This document shows, one piece after another, positions 33,971 through 47,881 of a stretch of DNA of 64,000 bases (positions within the stretch are counted from its first letter, which is position 1; every line of letters starts with the position of its first letter). The DNA is from Impatiens glandulifera (lineage: Eukaryota > Streptophyta > Magnoliopsida > Ericales > Balsaminaceae), in the NCBI RefSeq assembly GCF_907164915.1, contig NW_025919230.1, positions 1 to 64,000 on the forward strand, read 5' to 3'. A model generated the notes under the pieces. It worked only from the letters and a program-made list of their open reading frames with translations. It made no database searches and was not told the origin of the DNA. Position numbers and translations under genes: made by a program.

Positions 33971-34079
33971 GGATATGCTAGGTAGGAAATCAAGAAAAAG
34001 AAGGAATGTTTTGGGATGTGGACGGGATTTGCTGATCATCTAAAGAGTTTGTGATCAGCACAGTTTGATGTTCTTGATG

Positions 34080-34590
34080 ACCGGTCGAGGGCTTGACTGT
34101 GATTCGATTTTCGACCGAGAAAACTGAACCCTTCTCTACATTTAATTGAGGAAACCTAGCCCAAGACCGAGAGCCTCATCGCATCCGACCGGGGATTCCT
34201 AGCCCAGGACCGAGAGCCTCCATGCACCCCGACCAAAGAATCTCGTACCCGATCGAGGATTCCTAGCTTGGGACCGAGAGCCTCCTCGCATCTCAACCGA
34301 GGAATCTCGCACTCGACCGAGGATTCCTAGCCCAGGACTAAGAGATCCCCGCACCCCGACCAAGGATCCCTAGCCCAAGACCGAGAGCTGAGAGCTTTTT
34401 GTACCCGACTAAGCGACTTACGCACCTCGACCGAGAGTTTCCCACACTCAATCGAGAGCCTCTCACACCTCGACTAAGGGTTTCCTACACCCGACCAAGA
34501 GGTCTCAACCTAGAACTGGGGGTTTTAGCCCAAGACCGAGAGATCGGCACCATAAACCGAGAGGGTCAATCGTCTGTTTGGTTGAGATTT
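34080..34590 (+). repeat. GACCGAG tandem repeat (about 53-bp unit)
   Basis: GACCGAGAGCCTC recurs at about 34165, 34218 and 34272 with GGATTCCTAGCCCAGGA-type words between. It is G+C-rich, unlike its surroundings. A related but more diverged array is at 52930-53345, followed in both places by a similar A/T-rich tail. It is therefore read as the distal part of an LTR of family T. The 34399-34593 open frame is part of it. Confidence 0.7.
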
Positions 34591-35345
34591 TAAATTTTCA
34601 AAATTATTTTCTTTGTTTGGAACCCCAATCCATTTTTTAGAAAATCTATAAAAATAGAAAACCATTTCAAAATATTTCAAAAATATTTTTATGAAACATA
34701 TTTTTATAAGGGCCTATTTAAGATTTATTTTATGTCCTAATACCTTAAATTTATATTTTTCACGCACTTTCCTCAACAACCATCGACATTAATCACATGT
34801 ACCAACATTTAAATATTATTCTATAATTTTAAATGCAATAAAAAAATGTGCATGTCTAAGACTTGAAAAATAATTGGTTAAATAAAACATAATAAAATCG
34901 ATATTTCAAAAGCCAAGATTTTATAAAATAGAGAAATTTCTTTAACGGGCATGGAGGATATAGTGTAAAAGCCATTTCACGAGTATCACCAAACACCGAA
35001 TTTAAAAGAATCTTTGGTTAAATATACGTTTGTATACGTATACAAAACATTTTATTAATTTTAAATTAAAAATCAATTGGCGACTCTTTCATCAAATAAA
35101 TGATCTTCTAAATTAATTATTTTTAATTAATTTAAATAAATATTTTTTTAATCAAATTATGATTTGATTATCTTAAATCTAAAAGATTATTTAAAATTGG
35201 TCAAAAATTAATTATTGTTATAATTAATTTCAAAACATCGGGGCATACTTTTATTAATCTTTTTAAATATGTGTTATTAAAATGATTCTCGACATGCAAA
35301 CGAGGTTGAAATTTCTCGAGCCTCGAGTTTTTTCGGGAACATGAA
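34591..35345 (+). repeat. Tat-like LTR 3' end and leader fragment (plus strand)
   Basis: CACCAAACACCGAAT near 34990 and TACGTTTGTATACGTATACA lead to ATCAATTGGCGACTCT at about 35071. TTGGCGACTC directly after an LTR end is the typical Tat/Ogre primer-binding site. A leader-like stretch with TCGAGCCTCGAG follows at about 35320. The same landmarks, more decayed, occur at 61955-62210. This element points to the right, opposite to the Tat-like pol next door. Confidence 0.55.
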
Positions 35346-35479
35346 TTTTCAAGGGTTACAACAATGTATAAATATAATAAATTTTTATTTTATTTATTTA
35401 TTGAGGCTTAGTTTCATTATAATTCAGTTTTATTATTATAAGGCCTAGTTTTATTATAATTCAACAATTATTAATTTTA

Positions 35480-36170
35480 TTTAACAATCTTGTACAACAA
35501 CTCTAATATACAACGAGCATCATAGGAGAGTTGTTGTACATAAGATATTGTGTGATGCTATTTGTACACGAGAGCTCTCTATATAGTAACTCTCGTGTGA
35601 TACTCACTTTACACGAGAGCGCTTAGTTCCCTTATAATTCAAAATTATAATGATTCGGAAATTTAATAATTCAATTTATTTTTATTAGGATTAGTTTCAT
35701 GATAATTTAACGATTATTAATTTTATTTAACAATAATGTACATCAACTTTAATGTACAACGAGCATTATATGAGAGATGTTGTACAAAAGTTATCGTGTG
35801 ATGCTCGATGTACACGAGAGCTCTCTATACAATAACTCTAATGTGATGCTCGTTTTATACGAGAGTTGCTATATAGAGATTTCTCGTATAAAATAAGAAT
35901 CACAAGAGAGTTGTTGTACATAATAAATCATGTGATGCTTTTGTACACGAGAGCTCTCTATACAACAGCTCTCGTGTAATGTTCTCTTTATACGAGAGTT
36001 GTTGTATAGAGAGATCTCATGTAAAACGAGCACACGAGAGAGTTGTTGTATAATAACTCTAATGAGATGTTCGATGTAACTCTAATGTGAATGGCGCTTC
36101 ACATGAGAGTTGATGTACGATCTCAAGCGATGTTCGCTCTCATGTTAAGCGAGCTCCACTTGAAATACTC
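35480..36170. repeat. Tandem array of CACGAGAG/CTCTCGTG hairpins
   Basis: Repeated words TTGTACACGAGAGCTCTCTATA and ACTCTCGTGTGATGCTC (with variants) alternate so that complementary ACACGAGAGC and GCTCTCGTGT halves face each other. The best example is 35945-35977, with an 11-bp perfect stem ACACGAGAGCT/AGCTCTCGTGT. Spacing is about 120-160 bases. No coding frame is supported. It directly follows the Tat-like leader fragment and may be part of that element. Confidence 0.7.
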
Positions 36171-37527
36171 GAGACAAAACAGAACAAGTTTGCAACAACC
36201 ATTTTTGTCAACTTGAAATATTTAAAATACAGTATCAATGAAATACGTTACCTCTCATCATTATCGTTGATGTTGTTGTTCGATACCGCGAAATTATTGT
36301 TAGTTCTCAAAAGCGCCATTCATGAAGATTTGCGAGCTACATAGATTGTTTTCAGCAAAGATTTATGAAGTTTCGGCGAGCTAATGAGCTTGTTTCCGAT
36401 AAAAAAAATCGTGAATGATCTAGAGAGAGAATCGTAAATTATAATAATTTTACTTTTGTATATTTGTCTACATCGTCAAGATTTGGTCCTGAGAAGTTAA
36501 CACAAGTCTTCGTGGATTCCCACATCAGAGCGTTACTGGACTTTTGTCAACCTCTCAAAATAAAATCTTGAAACTAAGTTTCCGACAAAAAATCGTGAAT
36601 AGTTTAGAGAGAGAAATTATAAATCATAATAAAAATGTTGAAATTGAAAGAGACGGGAATTGATGATATGAAAATATTATGAAAAATTAAGTCACAAAGC
36701 AATAAATATAAAATTTGGGTTACTAACGAAACGACGACGGAAGGGGAAATGGAACGGGTCGAGCATGGGTTTTGATTTTTTTTAACCAACTCAATTTTAA
36801 AAATATAATATACATTTCATTTTGATTGGTTGATAACATAAGAAGGATAGATTTGAAAATATAAGATTTGGGCTGTTTAGATATGGTAAATTTCTATGGC
36901 TATAATTCAGTCTTAGAACATGTTTTATTCCAAATTTTAAATTAAATACATAGTTTTTTTTTATAATTCAATCATAACAAAATTTTATTTTATTTTAATC
37001 AATTAATTTATTAACTAAAATACAATAATACTTAAAAATAATATTTTTTATTATTATATATTAATAGTTTTTAAATACTTTAAAAAAATTATTTACTTTC
37101 TCAAAACTATTCTAATTCAAAGATAAATCAGATTTGATTTTAATAAAATCAAACCAAACAAATTCTTAATGGAGTTTGGTTCAATAAAGAAAGGTGAATA
37201 TGAATGAGAATTATAAGATGAACACACGTGGAATGAAAACGTGTATGACTAAGAATGAAAATGGATACTTGTATGCCCGGATATATAAATTTACACTTTA
37301 ATCGGGTAATAAGGTACCCGTCGGGATCGAGAATATAAAAAATATAGAGATACTCGTCGAGTTTAGAGTCGAGTAGTAAAATAAAAATCGTTTATGAAGA
37401 TAAGTACTTCATTACCTGACGAGTATGATACCCATTGTCATCTTATGTATGACCGGTAATAAACTAGTATTTGGTTACAATTCTTTAATATTATATTTTC
37501 ATCGATAATGTTTGGTTTTATTATTAA
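36171..37527. other. Non-coding; contains a short direct repeat
   Basis: About 55 bases around AAAAAATCGTGAATxxTxTAGAGAGAGA recur at 36398-36451 and 36582-36640. No protein domain or RNA gene was recognised. 36780-37180 is plain AT-rich DNA. Confidence 0.4.
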
Positions 37528-37985
37528 GGGCATATTCGGATTGAGTTTTTTTTTAAATTTTGAGTAAGAAAAAAAATAATGACTATTAAATATTTTGAGG
37601 AGGTGGTGATTATTTTTGATAAAAGATTTAAAGAGTATTGATATATATAAATAAAATAAAAAATAATAATTTAAAATAAATAATATTTTAGTATTTTGAT
37701 TAAAAAAACAAGATATGTAATTTTTGATAAGTAATTATTGAAATATTAATTTTGTTTGGGAAAATACCTAAGAAATTATTACTATTATTTTATAATAAAT
37801 TAATATTAATATCTTAGGCCTTCTTCCCTTTGAGTTTTTAAAAACACTCAATAAAAATAAAATTTTCAATCAATTACTTCTCAACAATCATATCATTTAT
37901 TTTATTAATTAAAATACCAAAATACTAAAATACTCTTTATTTTAAATTTTTATTTTTTTATTATATATATATATATATTAATGTT
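37528..37985. repeat. Two adjoining MITE fragments (Tourist-like family)
   Basis: 37528 begins GGGCATATTCGGATTGAGTTTT after TAA and shares its body with the element at 59702-59957 (GGAGGTGGTGATTATTTTTGATAAAA against GGAGGTGACGATTATTTTTG). A second fragment starts GGCCTTCTTCCCTTTGAG at 37817 after TTA and runs in the other orientation until a (TA)n tract. Right ends are lost. Confidence 0.5.
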
Positions 37986-38349
37986 TGATTGATAATAAAA
38001 GAAAATTAATATTTTTAACTTTTGAAAAAAAAAATTAATGTAAAAAGTTTGAACAATTCAATTATAAGTATTATTGTTTTATGTTATTTTTGATAAGAAA
38101 TTAATTAGATGTTAGGATGTTTATATTTTATTATTTTATTAAATATGACATATTTGAATATTTTGTATATTTAAAATTTATTATGTAAATAATAATAATA
38201 TTTTATATTTCTAATTAAATAAAATATAGTAAAAATAAGATTAATGCTTGGTTCGATTGTTTTTTTAAAATTTAGATAATAAAAAAAATAATAATTTGCG
38301 ATGAGTTTTAGGAAGTAATTGATTATTTTTAGTAAAATAACTTAAAAAG

Positions 38350-38380
<31 letters not shown>

Positions 38381-39608
38381 AAAATATTATATTATAAATA
38401 AATTTAAAACAATTTACTCATTTATTTAAATAAATCTAATTTAAATATAGATGAGATGTGATGCATGACTACGTACTTTCAAAGAAAAGAGAGCATAATT
38501 AATAAGAATCCAGAGTCATGATTCAATTTGATTCGAATCAGCTTTATCAATTGTATATGTCGTAAATTTATTTATATTAATATTTTATATATATATATAT
38601 ATATCCTTTAATGATTAAAATTTTAATATTTTATTATAAATTATTATAATAAAAAACGAGGAGAGAATAACGTGGCTCTTATTATTTTAAAAATTTTATT
38701 ATTTTTTCTCCCCTCCTCGTCCTTTATTATTTTTATAGAATGTAGTGACACGTCATTCATATTCCCTCTCACAAATTTAAAATTATTTTATATTTGAGGA
38801 GTGGTAGGGAAAGAGAATTTGAGAGGGGAAATGGGGGAAGGAATGACCTGTCACGATATCACTAGTTCGAAAAAGGATAAAGGGTGAGAAGGGAGAAGAG
38901 AGATAAATTTTATTATTTTTTCGATCAATCATAATGCGGCCAAAGTATTCCCTTTAAAATTCTCTCTCCCAATTTCTCTCCCCCAATCATTTCTCTTTAT
39001 ATTTTTAAATAATTAAATTATTTAAAATTTTAATTAAAATATTATATATATGAGTTCGAAAAAATGAAATTAAAATGTAACTAAATAAAAATAAAAATAA
39101 ATGTTATTAAAATTTTTAATATATAAATAATTAAATAAAAAAAATTAACATTATTTTATTTAAAACAATATGCAGAAATTAAAAAAATATAATTTTTAAG
39201 TAATTACAAATATAATTTGTTCAAATTCATTTTCAACTCTGGTAGAGTTTCCAAACAAGACTAAATATTATAATATTTGTAATTTATATTAAAATATAAA
39301 TATGTTATCAAATTAAAATTAATAATTTTATAAAATAAATAAATTATTAAATATTTAATTAAGACATAAGTTTTATTTTAATAATAAAATATAATTATTA
39401 ACAAAATAGGGAGAAACTCAATAAAAAACAATTAATGTTAAAAGAAGACTTCACAAATTTAAAATGTACAAGTGAATGAAGTGAATGAGAAGACGTGAAG
39501 CTTGTTGAACAAGCTTACTAGATTAGTTAGGACTTTTATAATCTTATGTGATTTTTTAGGATTCGTATGAATTTTGTTTAAAATAAATCCTTTTTAATAA
39601 AAAAATAT
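37986..39608. other. AT-rich DNA with partial copies of nearby repeats
   Basis: 37990-38120 resembles part of the inverted-repeat arms (compare 41970-42100). 38390-38600 resembles 40378-40510. 38640-39000 is a purine/pyrimidine-asymmetric block (GAGAGGGGAAATGGGGGAAGG) that resembles 60920-61020. No gene is visible. Confidence 0.45.
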
Positions 39609-40513
39609 TTGGTTATTTGAGAATTTTAAAGATAAATTATTAAATATATATATATTTAAAATTAATAAAACATTTTCATATTTTAGTTGATAAATAAAAT
39701 AATTTCATTGTTAAATGATATTGATGTAATAAGTTTAATATTAAAAAAAACACAATAGAAAATCTCTAAATTAAAATTATTATCAAATAATCTATTTTGA
39801 ATAACATAATTGTATAAATTTTGAAAAAAAGAATTTGTTTTGTAAAAACAAATAAAAAGGTAGTATTTTTTTAATCATATTTTAGATATTAAATACCTAA
39901 AACATAGTCATGCAACAATGTTAAATGTTAGTTTAGGTTTTTAATAAAATATAAACATTCTAACGTCTAATTAATTTTTTTCAAAAATAACATAAAACGA
40001 GAATAATTATAATTGAATTGTTCAAACTTTTTACATTACAAAATTTGTCATCAGTTAAAAATATTATTTTTCTTTTATTATCAATCAAACATAAATAAAT
40101 AAATATATATATATATAAGTCTTAAAAATATTATAATAATAATAAACACATTTTATTTAATAAAATGTATTATAACATGTTATATTTTTTTATAACAGTT
40201 TTTATTAAAATATTTTATATTTAATTTTTGTAATATTTTTTAAATGATTTTTTATATAAAATTATTACTTTTTATTTTGTAATTTTTATATTTATATTTT
40301 ATTATTAACATATAATATTTAAAATTAATTTTATAAAAATGAATATATTATTATTATGAGGTTTTATAATCCAATTCAAATAAATTTAAAACAATTTACT
40401 AATTTATTTAAATAAATATAACTTAAATAAAAGAGGGCCTAATTAATGAGAATTCAGAGTCAGATTAAATTCAACTTTATCAATTGTATAAGTCGTAAAT
40501 TTATTTAAAACAT

Positions 40514-40516
<3 letters not shown>
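39609..40516 (+). repeat. Left arm of a large inverted repeat
   Basis: This 908-bp arm is the reverse complement of 41515-42438 with few differences by eye. Landmarks are TTGGTTATTTGAG at the outer end, AAGGTAGTATTTTTTTAATCAT, CAACAATGTTAAATGTTAG, and TTTATCAATTGTATAAGTCG near the inner end. The minus-strand frame at 40644-40847 lies outside it and is chance. Confidence 0.85.
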
Positions 40517-40571
<55 letters not shown>

Positions 40572-41472
40572 CTACACAATTATTATTATTTTCTCATTAA
40601 TTTAACAAATAAAGAATATACTGTGATCCAATTATTAAATAATTTAAACATAGATATATGTTTTTACAAAAATTGGATAATAATTCAGCAACAATGTTAA
40701 CTCACAACTACAATCTTGTAAGGATAAACTTGTAAATAATATAATATTTTTTATATTAAATTTAAATGAACCATTCACATCTATCAATATTATTTTAATT
40801 ATTTTAAATGTACAATTTGAATTGAAAAAAATTGAATTTGACTCCACCCAATTTTAGGCATATATATATTTTCACAATAAATTAGAAATTTTCACAAATA
40901 TAAATTAATAAATGATTTTATCATTTAAAAAAAAAATATTTATATTAAAAATTTAATCTAAAATTTATATATATTAAAATTTAATCTAAAATTTTATAAA
41001 CTATTTAGGTCATAATTTATAATAAAATATTAAAAATTTTAATCATTATATATATATATATATATATTCCTCGTTATTTCAAAAGGTTTTGAAATAAAAC
41101 TCAGATTTTATCCCAAACTCAAACATCTTATCAATCATTAAATCAAATAATTTTATTATTTAAATATCAAAACTATCCTCTAATTTTATCATCTCTCTAA
41201 ACCATTATTCTCTTACTTACACTATATCCTCTAAAGTCAAAGGACAAATTAATCTTCAGATTTTAAAAATCAATTTTTTCCTATTTTTTATCAAACAAGG
41301 TTTTTTTGGATAAAACCCAAACAAAAACCCTTTCTCAAACAAGGCCATAATGTTTTAAATAAATTTACTACCTATACAATTGATAAAGTTGAATTTAATC
41401 ATGACTCTGAATGCAGATCTTTTTTTAGGTCATAATTTATAATAAAATATTAAAAATTTTAATCATTAAATG

Positions 41473-41514
<42 letters not shown>
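40517..41514. other. Spacer of the large inverted repeat
   Basis: It contains (TA)n tracts, unique AT-rich DNA, a MITE (41067-41346) and a partial tandem duplication: TAGGTCATAATTTATAATAA plus the start of the right arm appear at 41008 and 41347, then again at 41427 and 41515. Confidence 0.6.
41067..41346 (-). mobile_element. Tourist-like MITE (about 280 bp)
   Basis: The minus strand opens GGCCTTGTTTGAGAAAGGGT and the body matches the elements at 53591-53883 and 62504-62801, including ATGGTTTAGAGAGATGATAAAA. The other end, TTCCTCGTTATTTC, is a decayed inverted repeat. Flanking ATA may be a target duplication, but the site is (TA)n. Confidence 0.7.
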
Positions 41515-41519
<5 letters not shown>

Positions 41520-42438
41520 GTTTTAAATAAATTTACGACTTATACAATTGATAAAGTTGAATTTAATCTGACTCTGAATTCTCATTAATTATGCCCTCTT
41601 TTATTTAAATTATATTTATTTAAATAAATTAGTAAATTGTTTTAAATTTATTTGAATTGGATTATAAAACTCTCATAATAATAATATAGTCATTTTTATA
41701 AAATTAATTTTAAATATTATATATTAATAATAAAATATAAATATAAAAAATTACAAAATAAAAAGTAATAATTTTATATAAAAAAATCATTTAAAAAATA
41801 TTACAAAAATTAAATATAAAATATTTTAATAAAAACTGTTATAAAAAAATATAACATGCTATAATATATTTTATTAAATAAAATGTGTTTATTATTATTA
41901 TAATATAATATTTTTAAGACTTTTATATATATATATTTATATATATATATTTATTTATGTTTGAATGATAATAAAAGAAAATTAATATTTTTAACTGATG
42001 ACAAATTTTGTAATGTCAAAAGTTTGAACAATTCAATTATAATTATTCTTGTTTTATGTTATTTTTGAAAAAAATTAATTAGATGTTAGAATGTTTATAT
42101 TTTATTAAAAAAACTAACATTTAACATTGTTGCATGACTATGTTTTAGGTATTTAATCTCTAAAACATGATTAAAAAAAATACTACCTTTTTATTTGTTT
42201 TTACAAAACAAATCTTTTTTTCAAAATTTATACAATTATGTTATTCAAAATAAATTATTTGATAATATTTTTAATTTAGAGATTTTCTTTTGTGTTTTTT
42301 TAATATTAAACTTATTACATTAATATCATTTAACAATAAAATTATTTTATTTATCAACTAAAATATGAAAATATTTTTATTAATTTTAAATATATATATA
42401 TTTTTAATAATTTATCTTTAAAATTCTCAAATAACCAA
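41515..42438 (-). repeat. Right arm of the large inverted repeat
   Basis: This arm, about 924 bp, is the reverse complement of 39609-40516. Indels are mostly in (TA)n and T-runs. Confidence 0.85.
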
Positions 42439-45400
42439 TTGTTTGAAATAGGTTTATTTAATCTTAACTAAATCAATTTTTTAATCTATTATTTCTTACT
42501 AATCATATCACTAATTTAATTAATTAAAATACTAAAATATTCTTTAATTTAAATATTTTATTTTATTTATCAATACATTTTTAAGTCTTTTTATAAAAAA
42601 AAAATAATTATTATCTTTTCAAAATATCCTATATCATTCAATTTTTAAGTAACAAATTATTATTCTCTACTTCTTACTCTTTATAAGAATCATTTCCTAT
42701 AAAGAATCATTTCCTGAATCATTTCTATTTTTCATTCACATTTTCTTTATATACTCACACTTTTATTCATTTTTTTAATATACTCACATTTCTTTCTTTA
42801 AACTCATTAATTAACTTATTAATTACACATTTTCTAATAATTAAAATGGTGAGTTTGATTTAACTTATTCTTATCCCAAACTTAATTTATTCGCATTATA
42901 CGCTTAACTTATTTATTTTTATTTATAATATTATTTAATAATAAATATTATATATATATATATATATATATATGTTTTTTAAAAATATTAATAAATAATT
43001 TAAATTAAAAAAATAATATATTTAAAAATAAATTATATTAATATATTAGTTTTATAAATTTTTGTTAATATATTATTTCAAATATTAATAAATGATTTAA
43101 ATTAAAAAGAATAATATATTTTAAAATAAATAATATGAATATATTAATTTTTATAAATATATAATTTTAAATATATTTAATATAAAAAATATATATATTT
43201 AATAATTTTAAAATGAATTTCTTTATTCATATTATAAATTAATTAAAATAAAATTAGATTATTTTAAAATAAATAACATAAATATATTATTTTTTATAAG
43301 TTTCTATTAATATATATTTTTTAAATTTAATTAATCATGGTAATTTCTTGTTTGGGTTCATAAAAACATTACATTTTTTGTCTCTTTTTTTTTTCTATTT
43401 CTATTTCAAATTTTCTAAAAAAGTATTTAAATAATTTTTTCTTGTATGTGTCTATTATTCGATGAAGTTAATTATAGTCAATAAATAAATAAATTTATTA
43501 TTATTATAAATATTTTTATATTTTCGTTACCCTTTTCCTTTCTCTTACAAAATCTTTCAATTTATATAATCTTTGATTGTTAATTCATTATAATGTATTT
43601 TTACCATTTTCTTATCATTATTAATTTCCAATTTAATTCATTTTAATTATAATAAATATTTTTAGATAATTAATTAAGATTAGTTTTACTTTTAAAACTA
43701 TAATTATAAATTAAAAAAATTATAATGTATTTATATTTCATACTTAATTATAAATAATAAATAAAAATATATTTAAATGTATGTTTTATTATTATAATAA
43801 TTTTATATAAATATGTAAAAATATTAGAAATAGATAGGATATATGAGAGATAATGAATAAAATAATTAAAAAAAATTAAATAAATGATAGAATACGTCAA
43901 ATAATTAGAAAATAATAAAATAAATGAGAAAATGAATAAAAAATATATTAAAAATAAATAAATAAATATATTAAAAATGATGAGAGAAAAATAAATTTAG
44001 GATGGAAATAGAAGGCTTGTTTGATTTGGCTTTATAAGCAGTTTATAGACGATTTGCTTAATAAACTTCTATAATACCTTTGCGAAATAAGTTTAGACAA
44101 ATAATTATAATTAAACACACTTTTGCGTTTTAATTTAATTTTCTCTCTATCTTCCTCCTCATCGTTTTCTCTCTTATCATTTTAAATATTTTTTTTATTC
44201 ATTATTTCTAATCTATTTTATTTATTTCTAATTATTTTAGAGAGTTGTTTTTCCAACCTCGCTGATATTTTCACATTTTGGCTCCACTTATCACTCACCT
44301 CAAAAATTACTTATTTATCTCTATCACTTTTATATATTTATATTTCTTATTTTATTTATTTTACTTATTAAATCTTTTTATTATTAAATATAATTAATTA
44401 ATTTTTAATATTTTTTTTCTACTTTATTTATTTAACTAAAAATATAAATTATTATTATTTTTTATTATAATGGTTTAAAATATATTAAATATTGAAGTGT
44501 GTCTTAATATAATAAAATATAAATATTTAATATTTTATTATATTAATTATATATATATATTTTTTAAAATACTTATAAAAATAATAATTCAATTTTTTTC
44601 GTAAATAAGATAAAATTTAATATATTATATATTAATAATTAGTCAAATTTAATGTTTTATATAATAATAATATATATGATAACATTGCATAGTATTTTTA
44701 ATAATATTTTTTATTAAAATATTTCATATTAAACATTATTAATATATAATATTATTAAATAAAACATTATAATTTTAAAGACTTTATCTTATTTGAAAAT
44801 AGATAATTTTATTTATAAAAAATCATTAATTTTTATAAGGATTTTAATATATATATATAATTAATATAATAAAATATTAAATATTTATATTTTATTAAAT
44901 TATGACACTTCAATATTTTAAATAATTATAATATAAAAATATAATTATTTTTATATTTTTAATTAACCTATCCAAGCTTAATAATTAAATAAACTAAGAT
45001 TATATCAAATTTACCTAGAATAAACTAGATAAATTAAGAATAAGCTGAATTAAACTAGCCCTCTAGAAAATTGAGTTTAAACGAAAAAATATGTTTAATT
45101 ATAATTTTTTGTGTGAATTTATTATACAAAATTATTGTAACAGCTTATTACACAATTGATTAAAAGACACCAATGGGTTAAAAGACAGCTTTTAAACTGC
45201 TAATCAAACGAAGCCTTTATCATATTTTAGAGATTAAATTCCTTAAACATCTTAAAAGTAGTTATGCAATAATGTTTTTCATGAATAAAAATAAAATAAA
45301 GATATAAAATAATAAAATATATTTTATAAAATAAAATTAACTAAAATATTCTTTTTCATAAAATTTAAATAAAACATAATAATTCAAATTCAAATAACTT

Positions 45401-46655
45401 ATTATTTTTATCTAATAATTTATTTTTAAAATATACTCTAAACCTCGTAACCAAAATATCAAACAAACTTTGTTTTATTATTCTAATTTTATAAAAAAAA
45501 ATATATATCCATAATTAAATATTATTTAATCATTTATTATTATTCATAATTAATTAAAATATTTACTATTATGCCTGAATTTGGGTTTTCTAAATAACCT
45601 AACAAAATTAATTATCACATCATTCTCCTTCTTATGAATCAAATTAATCAATTCATTAATTAAAATACTAAAATACCATCTATTTTAAATTATAATTATT
45701 TATTTTATTTATATAGATAAATATAAAAAAAAAAATTAATATTATCTTCAAAATTATCACCCACAGTCATTGGTTTCTCTCCCTAAGTTATTTAAATTTC
45801 ATACAACATTAATTATTTATCCTATATTAATACACTTAAGCTTGTTTGATATTGAATATTTTATAAAAAACCAATATTTTTATTCATTTTATTTATTTCA
45901 TCATTAACTTATTCACAAAAATACCTTTATTTAATATATTTTTCCTCTTGATCTATCTCATTTATTTATAGATTTAAAGAGTAATTTGGAAACACCTAAA
46001 ATTGAATTTAAACGAACAAATTTTATTAAATTTATTAATATATTAGTAATTAAAATAAATTTATAGAACAAAAAGATTTTTAAGTAAATTAAAAAAATGG
46101 TTAACTCCAACAACAACAACCAATCCAAAACAGGACATCTTCAAATAATTTAAACTTTTAAAAAACAATTACAAGAAAAATGAAGTTAAACAAAATTTTT
46201 TTTACTTAGAACTCAAATAAAGAGGATTAATTAATTATATAAAATAATGTTCAGTGTTATTAATTGTGAGTATATATATATATAAATAAAATTCGTGTTC
46301 TTAATTTAAGGACAATTAGGAGTGAATATTAATTTGTTAAATAATCATTCTTCTAATAATTGTTTAGATTGTTTAAGTGTGTTTGTGCGATACATACTTA
46401 ATATTCTATTTAAATAAGGTATAACTAAGTATTTTGACTAATTAATTCACAAATCAAAAAAGTTTTTTTTTTTTAATATTCAAATTCTCAAAATCACCCC
46501 ACTCAACATTTTTTAAATAAATTAAATTTATTTCAATAAATTCTAAATAACAAACTCTTGTTTGAAAAGGTGATTTTATATGATTTTTTACTTAAAATAA
46601 ATTGTTTCACAAAATAAAAAAAAGAATAAGATTTTTTTGGTTAATATATCAAAAC

Positions 46656-46691
<36 letters not shown>

Positions 46692-46921
46692 AAAAATGAT
46701 TTTAATATTTTAATAGATAAAAAGATTAATTAATGTAAAAAATAAAATAAAAATATATATAAAAACTCGAAGATGAAACCAAGTCCTTATTCTCTCCTTC
46801 ACTCTCTTCATTAACCATTCGCAGTAAGTCTTGATAGATCAGGAAAAGTAATATCACCATCGCAGATAATATCTCTGGTTCATTGATTCATTTTGTCGTT
46901 GTTATTTGAGGTAGATTAATA
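42439..46921. other. 4.5 kb of AT-rich DNA, no gene seen
   Basis: Extremely A/T-rich with many (TA)n and TTAATTAAT-type runs. 42450-42680 and 45575-45780 look like decayed members of the Tourist-like family (ATTAATTAAAATACTAAAATA core shared with 60000-60257). No reading frame with a recognisable domain was found. Near the right end, 46752-46765 reads TATATATAAAAAC, a possible TATA region for the AIG1 copy that follows. Confidence 0.45.
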
Positions 46922-46998
46922 ATGGTAGGAGTTATCTTCAATGATGAGGAATTGGGTTTTGATTTACCATCAAATGGAGCTGCTCATGATCATCGAAC

Positions 46999-47881
46999 TT
47001 AGCCCAGGTAGAATTTTAAAAAATATAGATGTATATGTATACAAATAACAAGTATGATGTTAGTTCAGTTGGCATTAGAGCCAAACTATAATTGGGAGCT
47101 CAGGTGATCAAACCGTTATACTCTCTTTTCTATATAGTTTGGTTTTTATTTAAAACTTAATTAATTTAACTTTTTACATTTTTAAACTTATTTTTTCTTC
47201 GACTATATAGTTTTAAATTTATAAATTTCTTTTTTAAATGGAATATTCTTATCTTTGATTAGATTTTATATATTTATTTTATTTTAGTAAGGATATTCAT
47301 GGAACAATTTAATTAATGTTTTTATTTATTACCCGTATTAGTGTAACTAGTATTTAGCCCGTGCATTTGCACGACTAATAATATAAAAAAATATGAAAAA
47401 AATTACGGATAACATTTTTAATTTTATTTTTAACTGTTTTAAGTTTATGGGTGGGTCAACCCACAATTCGACCCAAGTATCTTACTCAGCATCATTATAT
47501 ATATATATATTAATTAGTTAAAAAATTGAACTTATATTATATTAAGTTAAAACGTCCCGCGTTCATCAAATTTTGTGTTGAATTTAAAATATAAAGTCTT
47601 AGTAGCTTAGTTGGTTAAAAATTGTACTTGTTTTTGTTGGTTGCAAGTTCGAAACATACCTCTAGCATTTTTATTTTTAATTTTAACCGTTTTAAGTTTA
47701 TGGACGGGTTAACCCACAATCCGACCCAAGTATCCAAATTAACCACAGCTCTCCGACAATCCGGACACTTTAAAAATTAAGCATCATTATATATATAGAT
47801 ATTAATAATATTTTCAGCCCAGTGAAAAAAAAATTCCTGGATTCGCCCTCGACTACAACAAACATTAATATTACCAGTCGG
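46999..47881. other. Foreign insert replacing the AIG1 P-loop segment
   Basis: 883 bases between the broken halves of exon 1; about 141 bases of the intact gene (near 8076-8216) have no counterpart. The insert holds a 40-base direct repeat (GTTTAAGTTTATGGxxGGGT... at about 47448 and 47690), a tRNA-like head at 47599-47668 and, near its right end (about 47812-47856), GCCCAGTGAAAAA...TCCTGGATTCGCCCTCG, which resembles a hAT terminus. It looks like a composite of nested fragments rather than one element. Confidence 0.6.
47599..47668 (+). repeat. tRNA-derived SINE head (tentative)
   Basis: TAGCTTAGTTGG fits the pol III A box exactly, and GCAAGTTCGAAAC about 40 bases later fits a B box. It sits between the two direct repeats of the insert. 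No 3' tail was defined. Confidence 0.45.

Noticed and set aside
34399..34593. 64-residue frame as a gene
   Set aside because: It is part of the GACCGAG tandem repeat.
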